DNA from: Chloroflexi bacterium UBA4730 | Lineage (GTDB): Bacteria; Chloroflexota; Limnocylindria; P2-11E | DNA length: 64,000 nucleotides | Assembly (NCBI GenBank): GCA_002404155.1 | Contig: DHJC01000007.1 | Coordinates: 104,220-168,219 of the forward strand | Direction of reading: 5' to 3' | Shown here: positions 43,245 through 51,952 of the stretch, in pieces | Position numbering within the stretch: position 1 is the first letter of the stretch | Layout: the number at the start of each line of letters is the position of its first letter | The notes under the pieces: generated by a model | What the model saw: only the letters and a program-made list of their open reading frames with translations | Databases searched by the model: none | What the model was told of the DNA's origin: nothing | Made by a program: the position numbers and the translations under genes

Positions 43245-44068
43245 CCGGGGCTCCGTGGCGAGGGGCTCGGCCGGCGCGGGCGACGCCCGGGCCGACCGGA
43301 CGGGCCGCACGAAAGGACGGCGCCGCAGCGAGAGCGCACAAGGTGCTCTCCGAGCGAGGCATCGCGTCACGCCGCCACGCCGAGCAGCTCATCGCCGCCG
43401 GACGGGTCACGAGTCGCGGCCGCCGCATCACGATCGGCGAGAAGGTCGCGCCTGACGCACCGCTCGAAGTGGATGGCGCGCGTGCCGCGACCGCCGTCGC
43501 GCACCGGTACGTCCTGTTGAACAAGCCGGCCGGCATCGTCTCCACGGCGCGGGACGAGCGCGGGCGACCGACGGTGGTGTCGCTGGTCGGTGCGCGCGAG
43601 CGGCTCTACCCCGTCGGGCGCCTCGATGCGGATTCGGAAGGTCTCCTGTTCCTCACGAACGACGGGGCCTGGGCCGAACGGGTCCTGCACCCGCGGTTCG
43701 GGCACGAGCGCGAGTACGAGGTGGACCTGCAGCCCGAGCCCACGGACGAGCAGCTCTCTGCGCTGCGCCGCGGCGTCCGGCTCGATGAAGGCGTCGGCAA
43801 GGTGTATGAGCTCCGGGTCGTCGCGCCGGGGCGGGTGCGCCTCGTCCTGCGGACCGGGTGGAAGCGCCAGGTGCGACGGATGTTCGCCGCGGTCGGACTT
43901 CGCGTGACGCGCCTCCGTCGCGTGCGGATGGGTCCGCTGGTCCTCGGAGGGCTGCCGCTCGGCAAGTGGCGCGAGCTGACGAACAAGGAGATCAGCGCCC
44001 TTCGTTTGAAGGGGGCTCGGCCGGGGCGGGCAACGCCCGGCCCGGCCGCACGACGGACGAATCGCTAG
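43241..44068 (+). CDS. rluB: RluB-type rRNA pseudouridine synthase
   Basis: About 275 residues from TTG 43241. The N-terminal S4 domain is AHKVLSERGIASRRHAEQLIAAGRV; the catalytic aspartate lies in YPVGRLDADSEGLLFLTNDG; the C-terminus is the RsuA/RluB fold (RLVLRTGWKRQVRRMFAAVG). The first about 25 and last about 15 residues are low-complexity GARPxRATPGP stretches encoded by a direct DNA repeat. A GTG at about 43342 would remove the N-terminal one. Confidence 0.9.
   Translation: MTGAPWRGARPARATPGPTGRAARKDGAAARAHKVLSERGIASRRHAEQLIAAGRVTSRGRRITIGEKVAPDAPLEVDGARAATAVAHRYVLLNKPAGIVSTARDERGRPTVVSLVGARERLYPVGRLDADSEGLLFLTNDGAWAERVLHPRFGHEREYEVDLQPEPTDEQLSALRRGVRLDEGVGKVYELRVVAPGRVRLVLRTGWKRQVRRMFAAVGLRVTRLRRVRMGPLVLGGLPLGKWRELTNKEISALRLKGARPGRATPGPAARRTNR
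43262..43319 (+). repeat. GC-rich palindromic repeat, copy 1 (5' end of rluB)
   Basis: Begins GGGGCTCGGCCGGCGCGGGC and contains the small palindrome CGGGC-GA-CGCCCG. It matches copy 2 at 44012-44059 at most positions, apart from a 10-bp insertion. Translated in frame as GARPARATPGP. Confidence 0.7.
44012..44059 (+). repeat. GC-rich palindromic repeat, copy 2 (3' end of rluB)
   Basis: Begins GGGGCTCGGCCGGGGCGGGC; a direct copy of 43262-43319. It folds as GGCC...GGGC-AAC-GCCC...GGCC and is translated as GARPGRATPGP at the RluB C-terminus. Confidence 0.7.
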
Positions 44069-44073
44069 TGGCA

Positions 44074-44748
44074 ATGCCACGGACCGTCGCGATCGACGGA
44101 CCCGCGGGGGCGGGGAAGAGCACCATCGGCGCCCTCGTCGCGGAGCGCTTGGGCTATCTGTTCCTCGACACCGGTGCGATGTACCGCGCGGTCGCGCTCG
44201 CCGCGATGCGCCGCGGGATCGATCCGGACGACGGTGAGAAGCTGAGCGACCTCGTGACGACGGTGCGGATCATGATCGGGCCACCGACGAAGCAGGACGG
44301 CCGGGCGTACACCGTCCTGCTCGACGGCAATGACGTCACCTGGGAGATCCGCTCCGCGGACATCGATCGCATCGTGTCGCAGGTCGCACGGGTATCAGGC
44401 GTCCGCGACGCCATGGTCGAGCAGCAGCGATCGCTCGCCGGCACGGGCCGGGTGGTCATGGTCGGACGTGACATCGGCACGGTCGTGCTGCCGGATGCCG
44501 AACGGAAGATCTTCCTCACGGCGTCCGCTGGCGAGCGTGCGCGCCGCCGGGAAGAGGAGCTGGCGTCACGCGGCGAGCGCCGGCCGCGGCACGAGCTGCT
44601 CCATGAGATCCTGCGGCGCGATCAGCTCGACACCGAACGCCCGGTCTCGCCGCTCAGGGCGGCCGACGACGCGATCGTCGTGCCGACCGATGGCCTCGCC
44701 GTGCGCGAGGCCCTCGACAAGGTGCTGGCGGCGATCCAACGGGCCTGA
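44074..44748 (+). CDS. cmk: Cytidylate kinase
   Basis: 224 residues. P-loop IDGPAGAGKSTIG, LDTGAMYRAVALAA, the CMP-binding RSADIDRIVSQVA and MVGRDIGTVVLPDAERKIFLTASAGERARRR with lid arginines. It phosphorylates CMP and dCMP. ATG 44074 is used; GTG 44068 would add two residues. It overlaps the acyltransferase frame at its stop. Confidence 0.95.
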   Translation: MPRTVAIDGPAGAGKSTIGALVAERLGYLFLDTGAMYRAVALAAMRRGIDPDDGEKLSDLVTTVRIMIGPPTKQDGRAYTVLLDGNDVTWEIRSADIDRIVSQVARVSGVRDAMVEQQRSLAGTGRVVMVGRDIGTVVLPDAERKIFLTASAGERARRREEELASRGERRPRHELLHEILRRDQLDTERPVSPLRAADDAIVVPTDGLAVREALDKVLAAIQRA

Positions 44749-45416
44749 TCGGTCTGCTCGGGGATCCGCTCTGGCCGCAGCGGCGCCTGTGGGTCTGGCA
44801 GTCGCTGTTCCCGACGGTCCGCACGCTCGCGCTGCTCCTGTTCCCGATGACGCTCGACGGCCGCGAGCGCATCCCGACGCACGGCCCGTACATCGTGGTC
44901 GCCAACCACGTGAACTGGAAGGATCCGCCGGCCATCGAGTTCAGCTTCGGCGTGGCCATCCGCTTCATGGCGAAGATCGAAGCGTTCCGGATCGTCTTCC
45001 TCGGCGGGCTGCTGCGCGGCATCGGGTGCTTTCCGGTCCGCCGCGGTGAGGGCGATCGCCGCGCCGTCGTCACCTGCCTGCACGTGCTCCGAGCCGGCAA
45101 CCCGCTCGGCTTCTTCCCCGAGGGCACCAGGAGCCGCGAGCGAAAGCTCGGACGCGCGCAACCGGGCATCGCGTTCCTGGCACTCCGATCCGACGCGCCG
45201 ATCGTGCCGGTCGGCGTCACGGGCACAGCCGACGCGAAGCTCTTCCGGTCGGACATCCGCGTGCGCGTCGGCGAGCCGTTCCGCGCGAGCGAGCTACCCG
45301 AAGCCGCGACGCGCGACGAGCAAGCGATCGCCGACGCGATCATGCGTCGCGTCGCAGCGCTCCTGCCCGAGGAGATGCGTGGGTATTACTCCGATGCGGT
45401 CCACGAGCCCACGTAG
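44745..45416 (+). CDS. plsC: 1-acyl-glycerol-3-phosphate acyltransferase (PlsC family)
   Basis: Up to 223 residues. The acyltransferase motifs are intact: NHVNWKDPP (HX4D), FPVRRGEGDR, FFPEGTRSRE and VPVGVTG. A hydrophobic N-terminal helix (LWVWQSLFPTVRTLALLLF) lies upstream of the first ATG (44847). Translation therefore probably starts at CTG 44745, overlapping cmk by 4 bp; no GTG or TTG is available. It makes phosphatidic acid together with PlsY downstream. Confidence 0.85.
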   Translation: MIGLLGDPLWPQRRLWVWQSLFPTVRTLALLLFPMTLDGRERIPTHGPYIVVANHVNWKDPPAIEFSFGVAIRFMAKIEAFRIVFLGGLLRGIGCFPVRRGEGDRRAVVTCLHVLRAGNPLGFFPEGTRSRERKLGRAQPGIAFLALRSDAPIVPVGVTGTADAKLFRSDIRVRVGEPFRASELPEAATRDEQAIADAIMRRVAALLPEEMRGYYSDAVHEPT

Positions 45417-45421
45417 GCCCG

Positions 45422-45427
45422 TACACT
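45422..45427 (+). promoter_or_regulatory. -10 box for a leaderless ispH transcript
   Basis: TACACT, then 7 bases, then the ispH ATG. No ribosome site is visible. Confidence 0.45.
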
Positions 45428-45434
45428 TGTTCAG

Positions 45435-46271
45435 ATGGAAGTCCTCCTCGCGCGCGAGAACGGGTTCTGTTTCGGGGTCAAGAAAGCCGTCGAGCTGACC
45501 GAGGCGGCCGCCGAATCCGGCAGGCCCGTGTTCAACCTCGGCCAGGTCGTGCACAACCCGAAGATCAGCGAGCGACTGGCCGCGCGCGGCGTGAAGGTGA
45601 TCAAGGACCCGGCCGAGGCCGAGACGGGCATCGTCGTCATCCGCGCGCACGGCGTGCCGCCGGCGGTTCGCGCGAGCATCGAAGAGCACGGCCTCGAGTG
45701 CATCGACGCGACCTGCTCGCTCGTTCTGCGGGCGCAGCGGTTCACGAAGCAGCTCGCCGATGAGGGGTACCGGGTGATCATCCTCGGCACGCCCGAGCAC
45801 CCCGAGGTCGTCGGCCTGGTGGGGTTCGCGGGCCCCGACCACACGATCGTCGAGACGAAGGCCGAGTGGGAGCGGCTCCCGAAGATGAGGAAGGCCGGCG
45901 TCGTCTCGCAGTCGACGCAGCCACCGTGGGCGTTCAAAGAGCTCGTGAGCCACGTCGCCGAGATCAGCCAGGAGATGAAGGTCTTCAACACCGTCTGCCC
46001 GGTGACGATCAAGCGCCAGAACGCCGCAGCGGAGCTCGCGGGCGAGACGGACGTGATCCTCGTCGTCGGCGGCAAGAACTCGGCCAATACGCGCGAGCTC
46101 GTGAATCTCGCGCGGATGCAGGGCAAGACCGCGTACCACATCGAGCACTCGACGGAGCTCGAGCGCTCGTGGCTCGAGGGCAAAGAGCGCGTCGGCCTCA
46201 TCGGCGGCTGCTCGACGCCGATGGAGACGCTGCTCGAAGTGAAGGAGCGCGCCGAAGCGCTGGCGGGCTAG
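45435..46271 (+). CDS. ispH: 4-hydroxy-3-methylbut-2-enyl diphosphate reductase
   Basis: 278 residues. Last step of the MEP isoprenoid pathway, making IPP and DMAPP. The three cluster cysteines are present in GFCFGV, DATCS and NTVCP, with the HNP, HGVPP and HPEVVGL histidines and the GGKNSANTREL substrate loop. The neighbourhood of the second and third cysteines (TCSLV, VCPVT) and GGCSTP differ slightly from the commonest forms (TCPxV, ICDAT, GASTP). It abuts der. Confidence 0.92.
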   Translation: MEVLLARENGFCFGVKKAVELTEAAAESGRPVFNLGQVVHNPKISERLAARGVKVIKDPAEAETGIVVIRAHGVPPAVRASIEEHGLECIDATCSLVLRAQRFTKQLADEGYRVIILGTPEHPEVVGLVGFAGPDHTIVETKAEWERLPKMRKAGVVSQSTQPPWAFKELVSHVAEISQEMKVFNTVCPVTIKRQNAAAELAGETDVILVVGGKNSANTRELVNLARMQGKTAYHIEHSTELERSWLEGKERVGLIGGCSTPMETLLEVKERAEALAG

Positions 46272-47585
46272 ATGGCGCGTGCGGTCGTCGCCATCGTCGG
46301 CCGTCCGAACGTCGGGAAATCCACCCTGTTCAACCGGCTCGTCGGCGAGCGCGTCGCCATCGTCGAGGATCTTCCCGGCACGACTCGCGATCGGATCTAC
46401 GCGACCGCCGATTGGCGCGGTCGTGAGTTCGCGCTCGTCGACACCGGCGGCCTGGATGACCCGAAGGCCGGAGCGATGGAAGCGGCGGTGCGCGCGCAGG
46501 CGGAAACGGCGATCGACGAAGCCGACGTCGTCCTGTTCATCGTCGACGCGAAGACCGGCATCCTCCCGGTCGAGCACGATGTCGCCGACCGGCTCAGGCG
46601 AAGCCGGAAGCCGGTGCTCATCGTCGCGAACAAGAGCGACTCGTGGCGAGGTGAGGCCCAGGCCGCGGAGTTCTACGCACTCGGCCTCGGCGACGTCCAC
46701 ACCGTGTCGGCGCTCCAGGGCACCGGCACCGGCGATCTCCTCGACGCGGTCGTCGCCGCGCTGCCGCAGGAGGAGGTCGCCGAGGAGGACTACGCCGCGA
46801 AGGTCGCGATCATCGGCCGGCCGAACGTCGGCAAGTCCAGCTTCCTGAACACGCTCGTCGGATCGGAGCGCGCCGTCGTGAGCGAGATTCCCGGTACGAC
46901 GCGCGACACCGTCGACACGGCCATCGAGCGGGACGGCAAACGGATCCTCCTCGTGGATACCGCGGGGATCCGGCGCCGCGGGAGTATCGCCCACGGCATC
47001 GAGCAGTACGCGCTCCTCCGCACCGTGCGCGCGATCGAGCGCGCCGACGTCGCGATCCTCCTCATCGACGCCCTCGAGGGGATCGTTGATCAGGACGTGC
47101 ACAACGCCGGCTATGCGCTCGAAGCCGGCGTGGGGCTGGTGCTCGCCATCAACAAGTGGGATGCTGTCGACCGCGGCATGGAGACGACCGAACGTTTCAG
47201 GGCCGACGTGGCGCGCGAGTTCCACTTCGCGCCCTGGATGACGAGCCACTTCACTTCCGCGAAGAGCGGCCGCAACGTCCCCGAGACGCTCGCGGACGCC
47301 GTCCGCGTCGTGGAGAGCCGCCATACCCACGTGTCGACCGCGGACCTGCATCGGATCCTGGTCGATGCGATCGGCTCGCACCCGCCGCCGACGGTGCGCG
47401 GGAAAGAGGTCCGCTTCCACCACGTGACCCAGGCTGACGCACGGCTCCCGACGTTCGTGTTCTTCGTGGATCGACCCGACCTCGTGCACTTCTCGTATCA
47501 GCGGTACCTCGAGAACAAGCTGCGCGAGCGCTTCCCGTTCCCAGGTACGCCGATCAAGCTCCAGTTCCGCGGAGCCCGCGACTGA
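46272..47585 (+). CDS. der: Ribosome-assembly GTPase Der (EngA)
   Basis: 437 residues with two tandem G domains: GRPNVGKSTLFN with DTGG and NKSD in the first, and GRPNVGKSSFLN with DTAG and NKWD in the second, then a KH-like C-terminal domain ending FRGARD. It acts in 50S subunit maturation. It shares one base with plsY. Confidence 0.96.
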   Translation: MARAVVAIVGRPNVGKSTLFNRLVGERVAIVEDLPGTTRDRIYATADWRGREFALVDTGGLDDPKAGAMEAAVRAQAETAIDEADVVLFIVDAKTGILPVEHDVADRLRRSRKPVLIVANKSDSWRGEAQAAEFYALGLGDVHTVSALQGTGTGDLLDAVVAALPQEEVAEEDYAAKVAIIGRPNVGKSSFLNTLVGSERAVVSEIPGTTRDTVDTAIERDGKRILLVDTAGIRRRGSIAHGIEQYALLRTVRAIERADVAILLIDALEGIVDQDVHNAGYALEAGVGLVLAINKWDAVDRGMETTERFRADVAREFHFAPWMTSHFTSAKSGRNVPETLADAVRVVESRHTHVSTADLHRILVDAIGSHPPPTVRGKEVRFHHVTQADARLPTFVFFVDRPDLVHFSYQRYLENKLRERFPFPGTPIKLQFRGARD

Positions 47586-48229
47586 TGGATCTCGTCCGCA
47601 TCGTCGCGTCCGGCCTCATCGGGTACGGGATCGGCTCGATCTCGAGCGGTTACTTCGTCGGCCGGATGTACCGCAACGTCGACCTCCGGACCATTGGATC
47701 CGGCTCGACCGGTGCGACGAACACGTTCCGCGCGCTCGGGCTTGGGGCCGCGCTGCTCGTCGCGCTCCTGGACATCCTGAAGGGCGCGGTGTCCGTGTGG
47801 ATCGCGTCCGCGATCGTGAGCGCGCCCGCCGACGAGCGGACGATCGCGACCGCCGTCGCGGCGGTGGCCGCGGTGGCCGGCCACTGCTGGCCGGCGTTCC
47901 TCGAGGGCCGGGGCGGCCGCGGCGTCGCGACCGGGTTCGGGGCGCTGCTATTCATCGCGACACCCGCATGGCTCGGCTCCGTCGTCGCCTTCATGCTCGC
48001 GCTCGCGATCACCCGCATGGTGAGCGTCGGCTCCCTCGCGGCCGTCGCGGGGGCGGTCATCGGCTATGCGATCTTCGTCTTCGCCGGGTACCTGTCGTTC
48101 CACTGGGCCGTGCTCGGCTTCATCCTCATCGCCGGCTCGATCGTGACGTTCCGCCACCGCGCGAACATCGCACGGATCGTTCGCGGCAAAGAGCCGCGTG
48201 TTGGACGACACCGATCCCCCTCGACGTAG
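47585..48229 (+). CDS. plsY: Glycerol-3-phosphate acyltransferase PlsY
   Basis: 214 residues, five membrane helices. The three PlsY motifs are SGYFVG with GSGSTGATNTFRALG, the AGHCWPAFLEGRGGRGVATGFGAL segment, and the C-terminal FRHRANIARIVRGKEP. It uses acyl phosphate to acylate sn-glycerol-3-phosphate, which the adjacent gpsA makes. Confidence 0.94.
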   Translation: MDLVRIVASGLIGYGIGSISSGYFVGRMYRNVDLRTIGSGSTGATNTFRALGLGAALLVALLDILKGAVSVWIASAIVSAPADERTIATAVAAVAAVAGHCWPAFLEGRGGRGVATGFGALLFIATPAWLGSVVAFMLALAITRMVSVGSLAAVAGAVIGYAIFVFAGYLSFHWAVLGFILIAGSIVTFRHRANIARIVRGKEPRVGRHRSPST

Positions 48230-49278
48230 CCGTCCTCCAGGCGGGATCCTGGGGAACGACCCTGGCGACGATCCTCGCCCGGGACGGCGGCCGCTCCGTC
48301 GTGCTGTGGACCCGCGACCCCGCGCGGGCGAACGAGATCGCGGCGCGTCGCGAGAACGGCCGGTACCTGCCGGGCGTGACCATCCCCAATAGCGTCGTGA
48401 TCACGGACGATCTCGAGCGCGCGATGCGCGCGGACGCGATCGTCGTCGCTGCGCCCGCCCAGGGCGTCCGCGAGCTGCGTGACCGCCTGGCCCCGCTCCT
48501 CCGGCCATCGCACCGGCTGTGCTCGGCGACGAAGGGCCTCACGCCCGACGATTCGCGCCGGATGAGCGAGCTCTGGGGCGACGTGATGCCCGCGTCGAGC
48601 ATCGCGGTCCTCTCCGGACCGAACATCTCACGTGAGATCGCGGCCGGGCTGCCCGCCCCCACGGTGATCGCCTCGACCGATCGCGAGACCGCGAAGATGT
48701 TCCAGTCGCTGCTCGGCACGCCGATGTTCCGCGCGTACACGAACGACGACGTGGTCGGCGTCGAGCTGTGCGGCGCGCTCAAGAACATCATCGCCCTCGG
48801 CGCCGGGGCGATCGATGGCATGGGCTATGGGGTGAACGCGAAGGCGGGCTTCATGACCCGCGGGCTCGCCGAGATTGCCCGGTACGCCTTCGCCAGCGGC
48901 GCGAACCCGCTCACGTGCGCCGGCCTCGCCGGCTTCGGGGACCTCATCGCGACGTGCACGAGCGCGCACTCGCGGAACCGCACCGTGGGGGAGCAGCTCG
49001 CAAAGGGCGCGACGATCGCTGATATCAAGGGTCGCCTCGGAGGCCAGGTCGCCGAAGGGATCGGCACGACCGAAGCGGTGCACGCGATCGCGGCGGCGAA
49101 GGGCGTCGACATGCCGATCGCGGCCGAGACCTACCGCGTGCTGTTTGAAGGGAAGCCGGTCCGTGAGGCCATGCGCGGTTTGATGGAACGGGAGCGCGGC
49201 GAGGAGCTCTCGGGGCCGCTCGCTGAGGTCTCGCGGCTCCTCCGCGTCACCACGGGAGACGCTCGGCGGCCTGACTGA
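48198..49278 (+). CDS. gpsA: Glycerol-3-phosphate dehydrogenase, 5' end disrupted
   Basis: The enzyme body is complete (about 340 residues): SWGTTLATILARDG, SATKGL, LSGPNISREIAAGLPAP, GALKNIIALGAGAIDGMGYGVNAKAG and AGFGDLIATCTSAHSRNRTVG. No ATG, GTG or TTG lies in frame near its N-terminus. A GTG at 48198 (VLDDTDPP) is in the neighbouring frame and would join if one C of the CCCCC run at 48216-48220 were removed. The first glycine of the GxGxxG nucleotide loop is also glutamine (VLQAGSWG). Confidence 0.8.
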
Positions 49279-49412
49279 CGAGCACCTGGGCTTGGCCTCC
49301 AGCGGCGCGGCCGCAATGTGCGCGTCGAGCGGCGTCGGACCGGCGCCGACCGCGATCAGTTCGCTCTCCATTTCGGTCGCCTCACTTCCGTTCGTGCTGC
49401 CCGTGATTCACG

Positions 49413-50903
49413 ATGCGAGGCAGGAGAGTGACACCCATCCGTAAAGCGGCTGTGAAATGGCTGGCAGCGGCGGTCGTCGCCGCGGCGTGCTCAGCGCCGT
49501 CCCCGGCTGTCGTCCCGACGGCAGCACCGGCCACCCACCAGCTGCAGGTCGTCGTGGCCGGCGCGGACGGCCCGGTGTCCGGCTTGCGGGTCTGCGCGGT
49601 GACCATCGCGGGCGCGCAGTCGTGCGCGCCCACCGGACCCGATGGGGTCGCGACGTTCGACCTCCCCGCGGGCGCCTACCAGGTCCGCTCAGAGGTCCCG
49701 GCGAGCCAGCGACGGGTCGGCGAGCTTGTGGGCGCGGACCTCACCCAGGCCAACGCCTCGGTCCGTCTCGAGTTCGAGAAGATCCGCCGGATCACCGGCA
49801 CGATCACCGACACGGCCAAGACGCGCGTCGCGCAGGCACCCGTCTGCGCGAACCCGCTGTCGCTCGCGGCGACGGTGTGCGAGAAGAGCAAGTCCGACGG
49901 GACCTACGCGATCGACGTGACGCCCGGCCTCTACAAGATGAGCGTCGACGGCGGGCCGGGGCTGCAGCTGCTCACGCAATGGGCGTACGGACGCCTCGAC
50001 AGCGGAGAGGCCGACGTGATCGACGTCCGCTCGGCGGACGTGTCGGGCATCGACGTCGAGCTTCGGCCGGGCGTGACCCTGCAAGGCACGATCACCGCGA
50101 CGGACGGACACCCGGTGAAGAAGGCGCAGGTCTGCACGCATCCGTTCAGCCAATCGCTGCCGTGGGATTGCGAGCGCACGAACGATCACGGCCACTACGT
50201 CGCGCTCCGTGAGCCAGATACGTATTGGGTCTGGGTCATCCCACCGGACGACGACCCGCTGCTGATGCAGTGGTTCGATGACGCGCTCGTCGGTGTTGGT
50301 GCGTCGTCGGTCGCTCTGGATCGTGACCGCACCATCGATCAGGTGCTCGGTCCGGGGCCGTCCATCGTCGGCCACGTCACCGATCCCGCCGGAGCACCGG
50401 TGTTCCACGCGTTCGTCTGTGTGGACACCCCGTTCCCCACGGGGCGGATCTGCCGCCCGACGGATGCGGCCGGCGCGTACCGCGTGACCACCCGTCCGGA
50501 GACCTATCTCGTCCAGATCATCCCGCCCGACGGCAGCGATCTGCTGCCGCAGTACGTCGGCGGCGGCAGGACGTGGATCGACGCGAGCACCGTCACGGTC
50601 CGCTCGCAGAACGTGACCGTGGACGTACGGCTCCAGCGGGGCGTCTCGGTCAGCGGCGTCGTGCGCTCTCAGACCGGTGTGCCCCTCGAGGGGGCGTCGG
50701 TGAACGTCTCCGACGCACAGGGCTTCCTCACCGCGACGTCCACGGACACGTCCGGCGCGTACTCACTCGCCGTCCCACCCGGTCGGTATACGTTCGACTT
50801 CTTCGCGCCCTTCCCGAGCCAGGTCGTGAGCGTCGAGGGTCGTGCGGTGACCGTGGACAAGGCGATGACGCTGGACGTGACCCTGGCTGACGCGAACCCC
50901 TGA
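49413..50903 (+). CDS. Secreted lipoprotein with carboxypeptidase-regulatory-like repeats
   Basis: About 496 residues. The signal peptide ends in a lipobox (KWLAAAVVAAAC). The rest is roughly five repeats of a transthyretin-like beta-sandwich of about 85 residues, each with GxxVxGxVxxxxGxPV and a later YxVxVxP, for example ITGTITDTAKTRVAQAP, LQGTITATDGHPVKKAQ and VSGVVRSQTGVPLEGASV. Each repeat holds a conserved cysteine pair in several copies, probably disulfides. Likely surface adhesion or binding. GTG 49428 is an alternative start. The preceding 134 bp holds no gene I can support. Confidence 0.75.
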   Translation: MRGRRVTPIRKAAVKWLAAAVVAAACSAPSPAVVPTAAPATHQLQVVVAGADGPVSGLRVCAVTIAGAQSCAPTGPDGVATFDLPAGAYQVRSEVPASQRRVGELVGADLTQANASVRLEFEKIRRITGTITDTAKTRVAQAPVCANPLSLAATVCEKSKSDGTYAIDVTPGLYKMSVDGGPGLQLLTQWAYGRLDSGEADVIDVRSADVSGIDVELRPGVTLQGTITATDGHPVKKAQVCTHPFSQSLPWDCERTNDHGHYVALREPDTYWVWVIPPDDDPLLMQWFDDALVGVGASSVALDRDRTIDQVLGPGPSIVGHVTDPAGAPVFHAFVCVDTPFPTGRICRPTDAAGAYRVTTRPETYLVQIIPPDGSDLLPQYVGGGRTWIDASTVTVRSQNVTVDVRLQRGVSVSGVVRSQTGVPLEGASVNVSDAQGFLTATSTDTSGAYSLAVPPGRYTFDFFAPFPSQVVSVEGRAVTVDKAMTLDVTLADANP

Positions 50904-50946
50904 CCGCGCCCATAATCCGAGGCACATCCACCGGGGAGGACGACTC

Positions 50947-51357
50947 ATGGACCTGCGCTCACTGATCGCGCCACGTCTGGTTGCACACGCGCACTGCGAC
51001 ATCCCGTGCGGCATCTACGACCCGACCGCCGCGAAGGTCGCGGCCGACACCGTCGCGAAGATGGTCGAGAAGATCACCGGATCGACCGGCGGTGACGAGG
51101 CGAGCCGTAACACGTTCATCCGCTCCGTCGCGGTGAAGGAGGAGCACGCGCAGATCTGCAAGAAGGAGCTGCTCATCCTCTGGACCGACTATTTCAAGCC
51201 GGAGCACCTCGAGAAATACCCGAAGCTCCACGACACGTTCTGGAAGGCCGCGAAGCTCTGCTCGAAGAACAAGCAGAGCGTCGACGCCAAGGCGGCCGCG
51301 GATCTCCAGGCCGCGGTGAAGGAGATCGCCGACATCTTCTGGGCGACCAAGAAGTGA
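50947..51357 (+). CDS. sodN: Nickel superoxide dismutase precursor
   Basis: 136 residues. The first 15 (MDLRSLIAPRLVAHA) form a propeptide. Cleavage before His16 would expose the nickel hook HCDIPCGIYDP, with His16, Cys17 and Cys21 as the metal ligands and Tyr24 at the active site. The rest is the four-helix bundle of NiSOD. The ATG has a strong GGGGAGGA ribosome site, and a CATAAT box at 50911-50916 is a possible -10. It removes superoxide using Ni instead of Fe or Mn. Confidence 0.95.
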   Translation: MDLRSLIAPRLVAHAHCDIPCGIYDPTAAKVAADTVAKMVEKITGSTGGDEASRNTFIRSVAVKEEHAQICKKELLILWTDYFKPEHLEKYPKLHDTFWKAAKLCSKNKQSVDAKAAADLQAAVKEIADIFWATKK

Positions 51358-51686
51358 GACCGGCGACCCTGCTGTTCAGGGTCGCCGTTGCCGGCCGCAG
51401 CATGGAGCCGACGCTCGAGGACGGTGATTGGCTGCTCGTCCGGAAGTTGCGCCGCCCGCCGCGGCCGGGCGAGGTGGTCGTGACGAGCGATCCCCGGGAG
51501 CCGGCGCGGCTGCTGGTCAAGCGCGTGCGCGCGGTCGCCGGCGACCGCGTGACCGTGCAGGGGGATCACGCCGACCCGGCGGAGTCGACCGACTCGCGGC
51601 AGTTCGGCCCGATCCCGGGCGCCGCGATCGTCGGCCGGCCGCTCCTGCGTTACGCGCCCCTGCACCGGTTCGGCCTGGTCCGCTGA
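51354..51686 (+). CDS. sodX: NiSOD maturation protease (S26 signal-peptidase-like)
   Basis: 110 residues of the S26 serine peptidase fold, with nucleophile S16 in GRSMEPTL and general base K56 in LLVKRVRAVAGD. It has no membrane anchor. It overlaps sodN by 4 bp. This is the usual partner that removes the SodN propeptide so nickel can bind. Confidence 0.93.
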   Translation: MRPATLLFRVAVAGRSMEPTLEDGDWLLVRKLRRPPRPGEVVVTSDPREPARLLVKRVRAVAGDRVTVQGDHADPAESTDSRQFGPIPGAAIVGRPLLRYAPLHRFGLVR

Positions 51687-51919
51687 TGGTTGATGTCAGC
51701 TGCGCGCGTTGCGGCAACACTCGCGAGGGTGCGGGCAAGACCGGGCTGCCCGGCGCCCTCGGTGAGGAGATCGAGCAGCGGGTCTGCGCCGAGTGCTGGA
51801 AGGAGTGGCTCGCGACGCAGATCCGGGTCATCAACCATTACTCGCTGCGCCCGGCGCTCCGCGAGGATCGCGAGAAGCTGTATGCGTACACCCGCGAGTT
51901 CCTGAATCTCTCGACGTAA
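51686..51919 (+). CDS. Fe(2+)-trafficking (YggX)-like protein with zinc-ribbon cysteines
   Basis: 77 residues. The helical body (GALGEEIEQRVCAECW, KEWLATQIRVINHYSL, REDREKLYAYTREFLNL) aligns with the YggX/Fe(II)-trafficking family, whose members protect Fe-S clusters against oxidation. Two CxxC pairs (C6/C9 and C34/C37 approximately) add a metal-binding knuckle not present in E. coli YggX. It is coupled to sodX by TGATG, which links iron handling to superoxide removal. I am fairly confident of the family, less of the function. Confidence 0.72.
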   Translation: MVDVSCARCGNTREGAGKTGLPGALGEEIEQRVCAECWKEWLATQIRVINHYSLRPALREDREKLYAYTREFLNLST

Positions 51920-51952
51920 TATCACGCGGTCGAGAAGGAATGGCTCTGGTGG

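Noticed and set aside
45294..47489. Long minus-strand open frame opposite ispH and der
   Set aside because: The plus-strand genes are fully supported by motifs; the opposite frame is a codon-bias shadow.
49279..49412. Possible short gene after gpsA on the minus strand
   Set aside because: The 134-bp stretch has no credible start, ribosome site or domain; its open frame continues antisense into gpsA.
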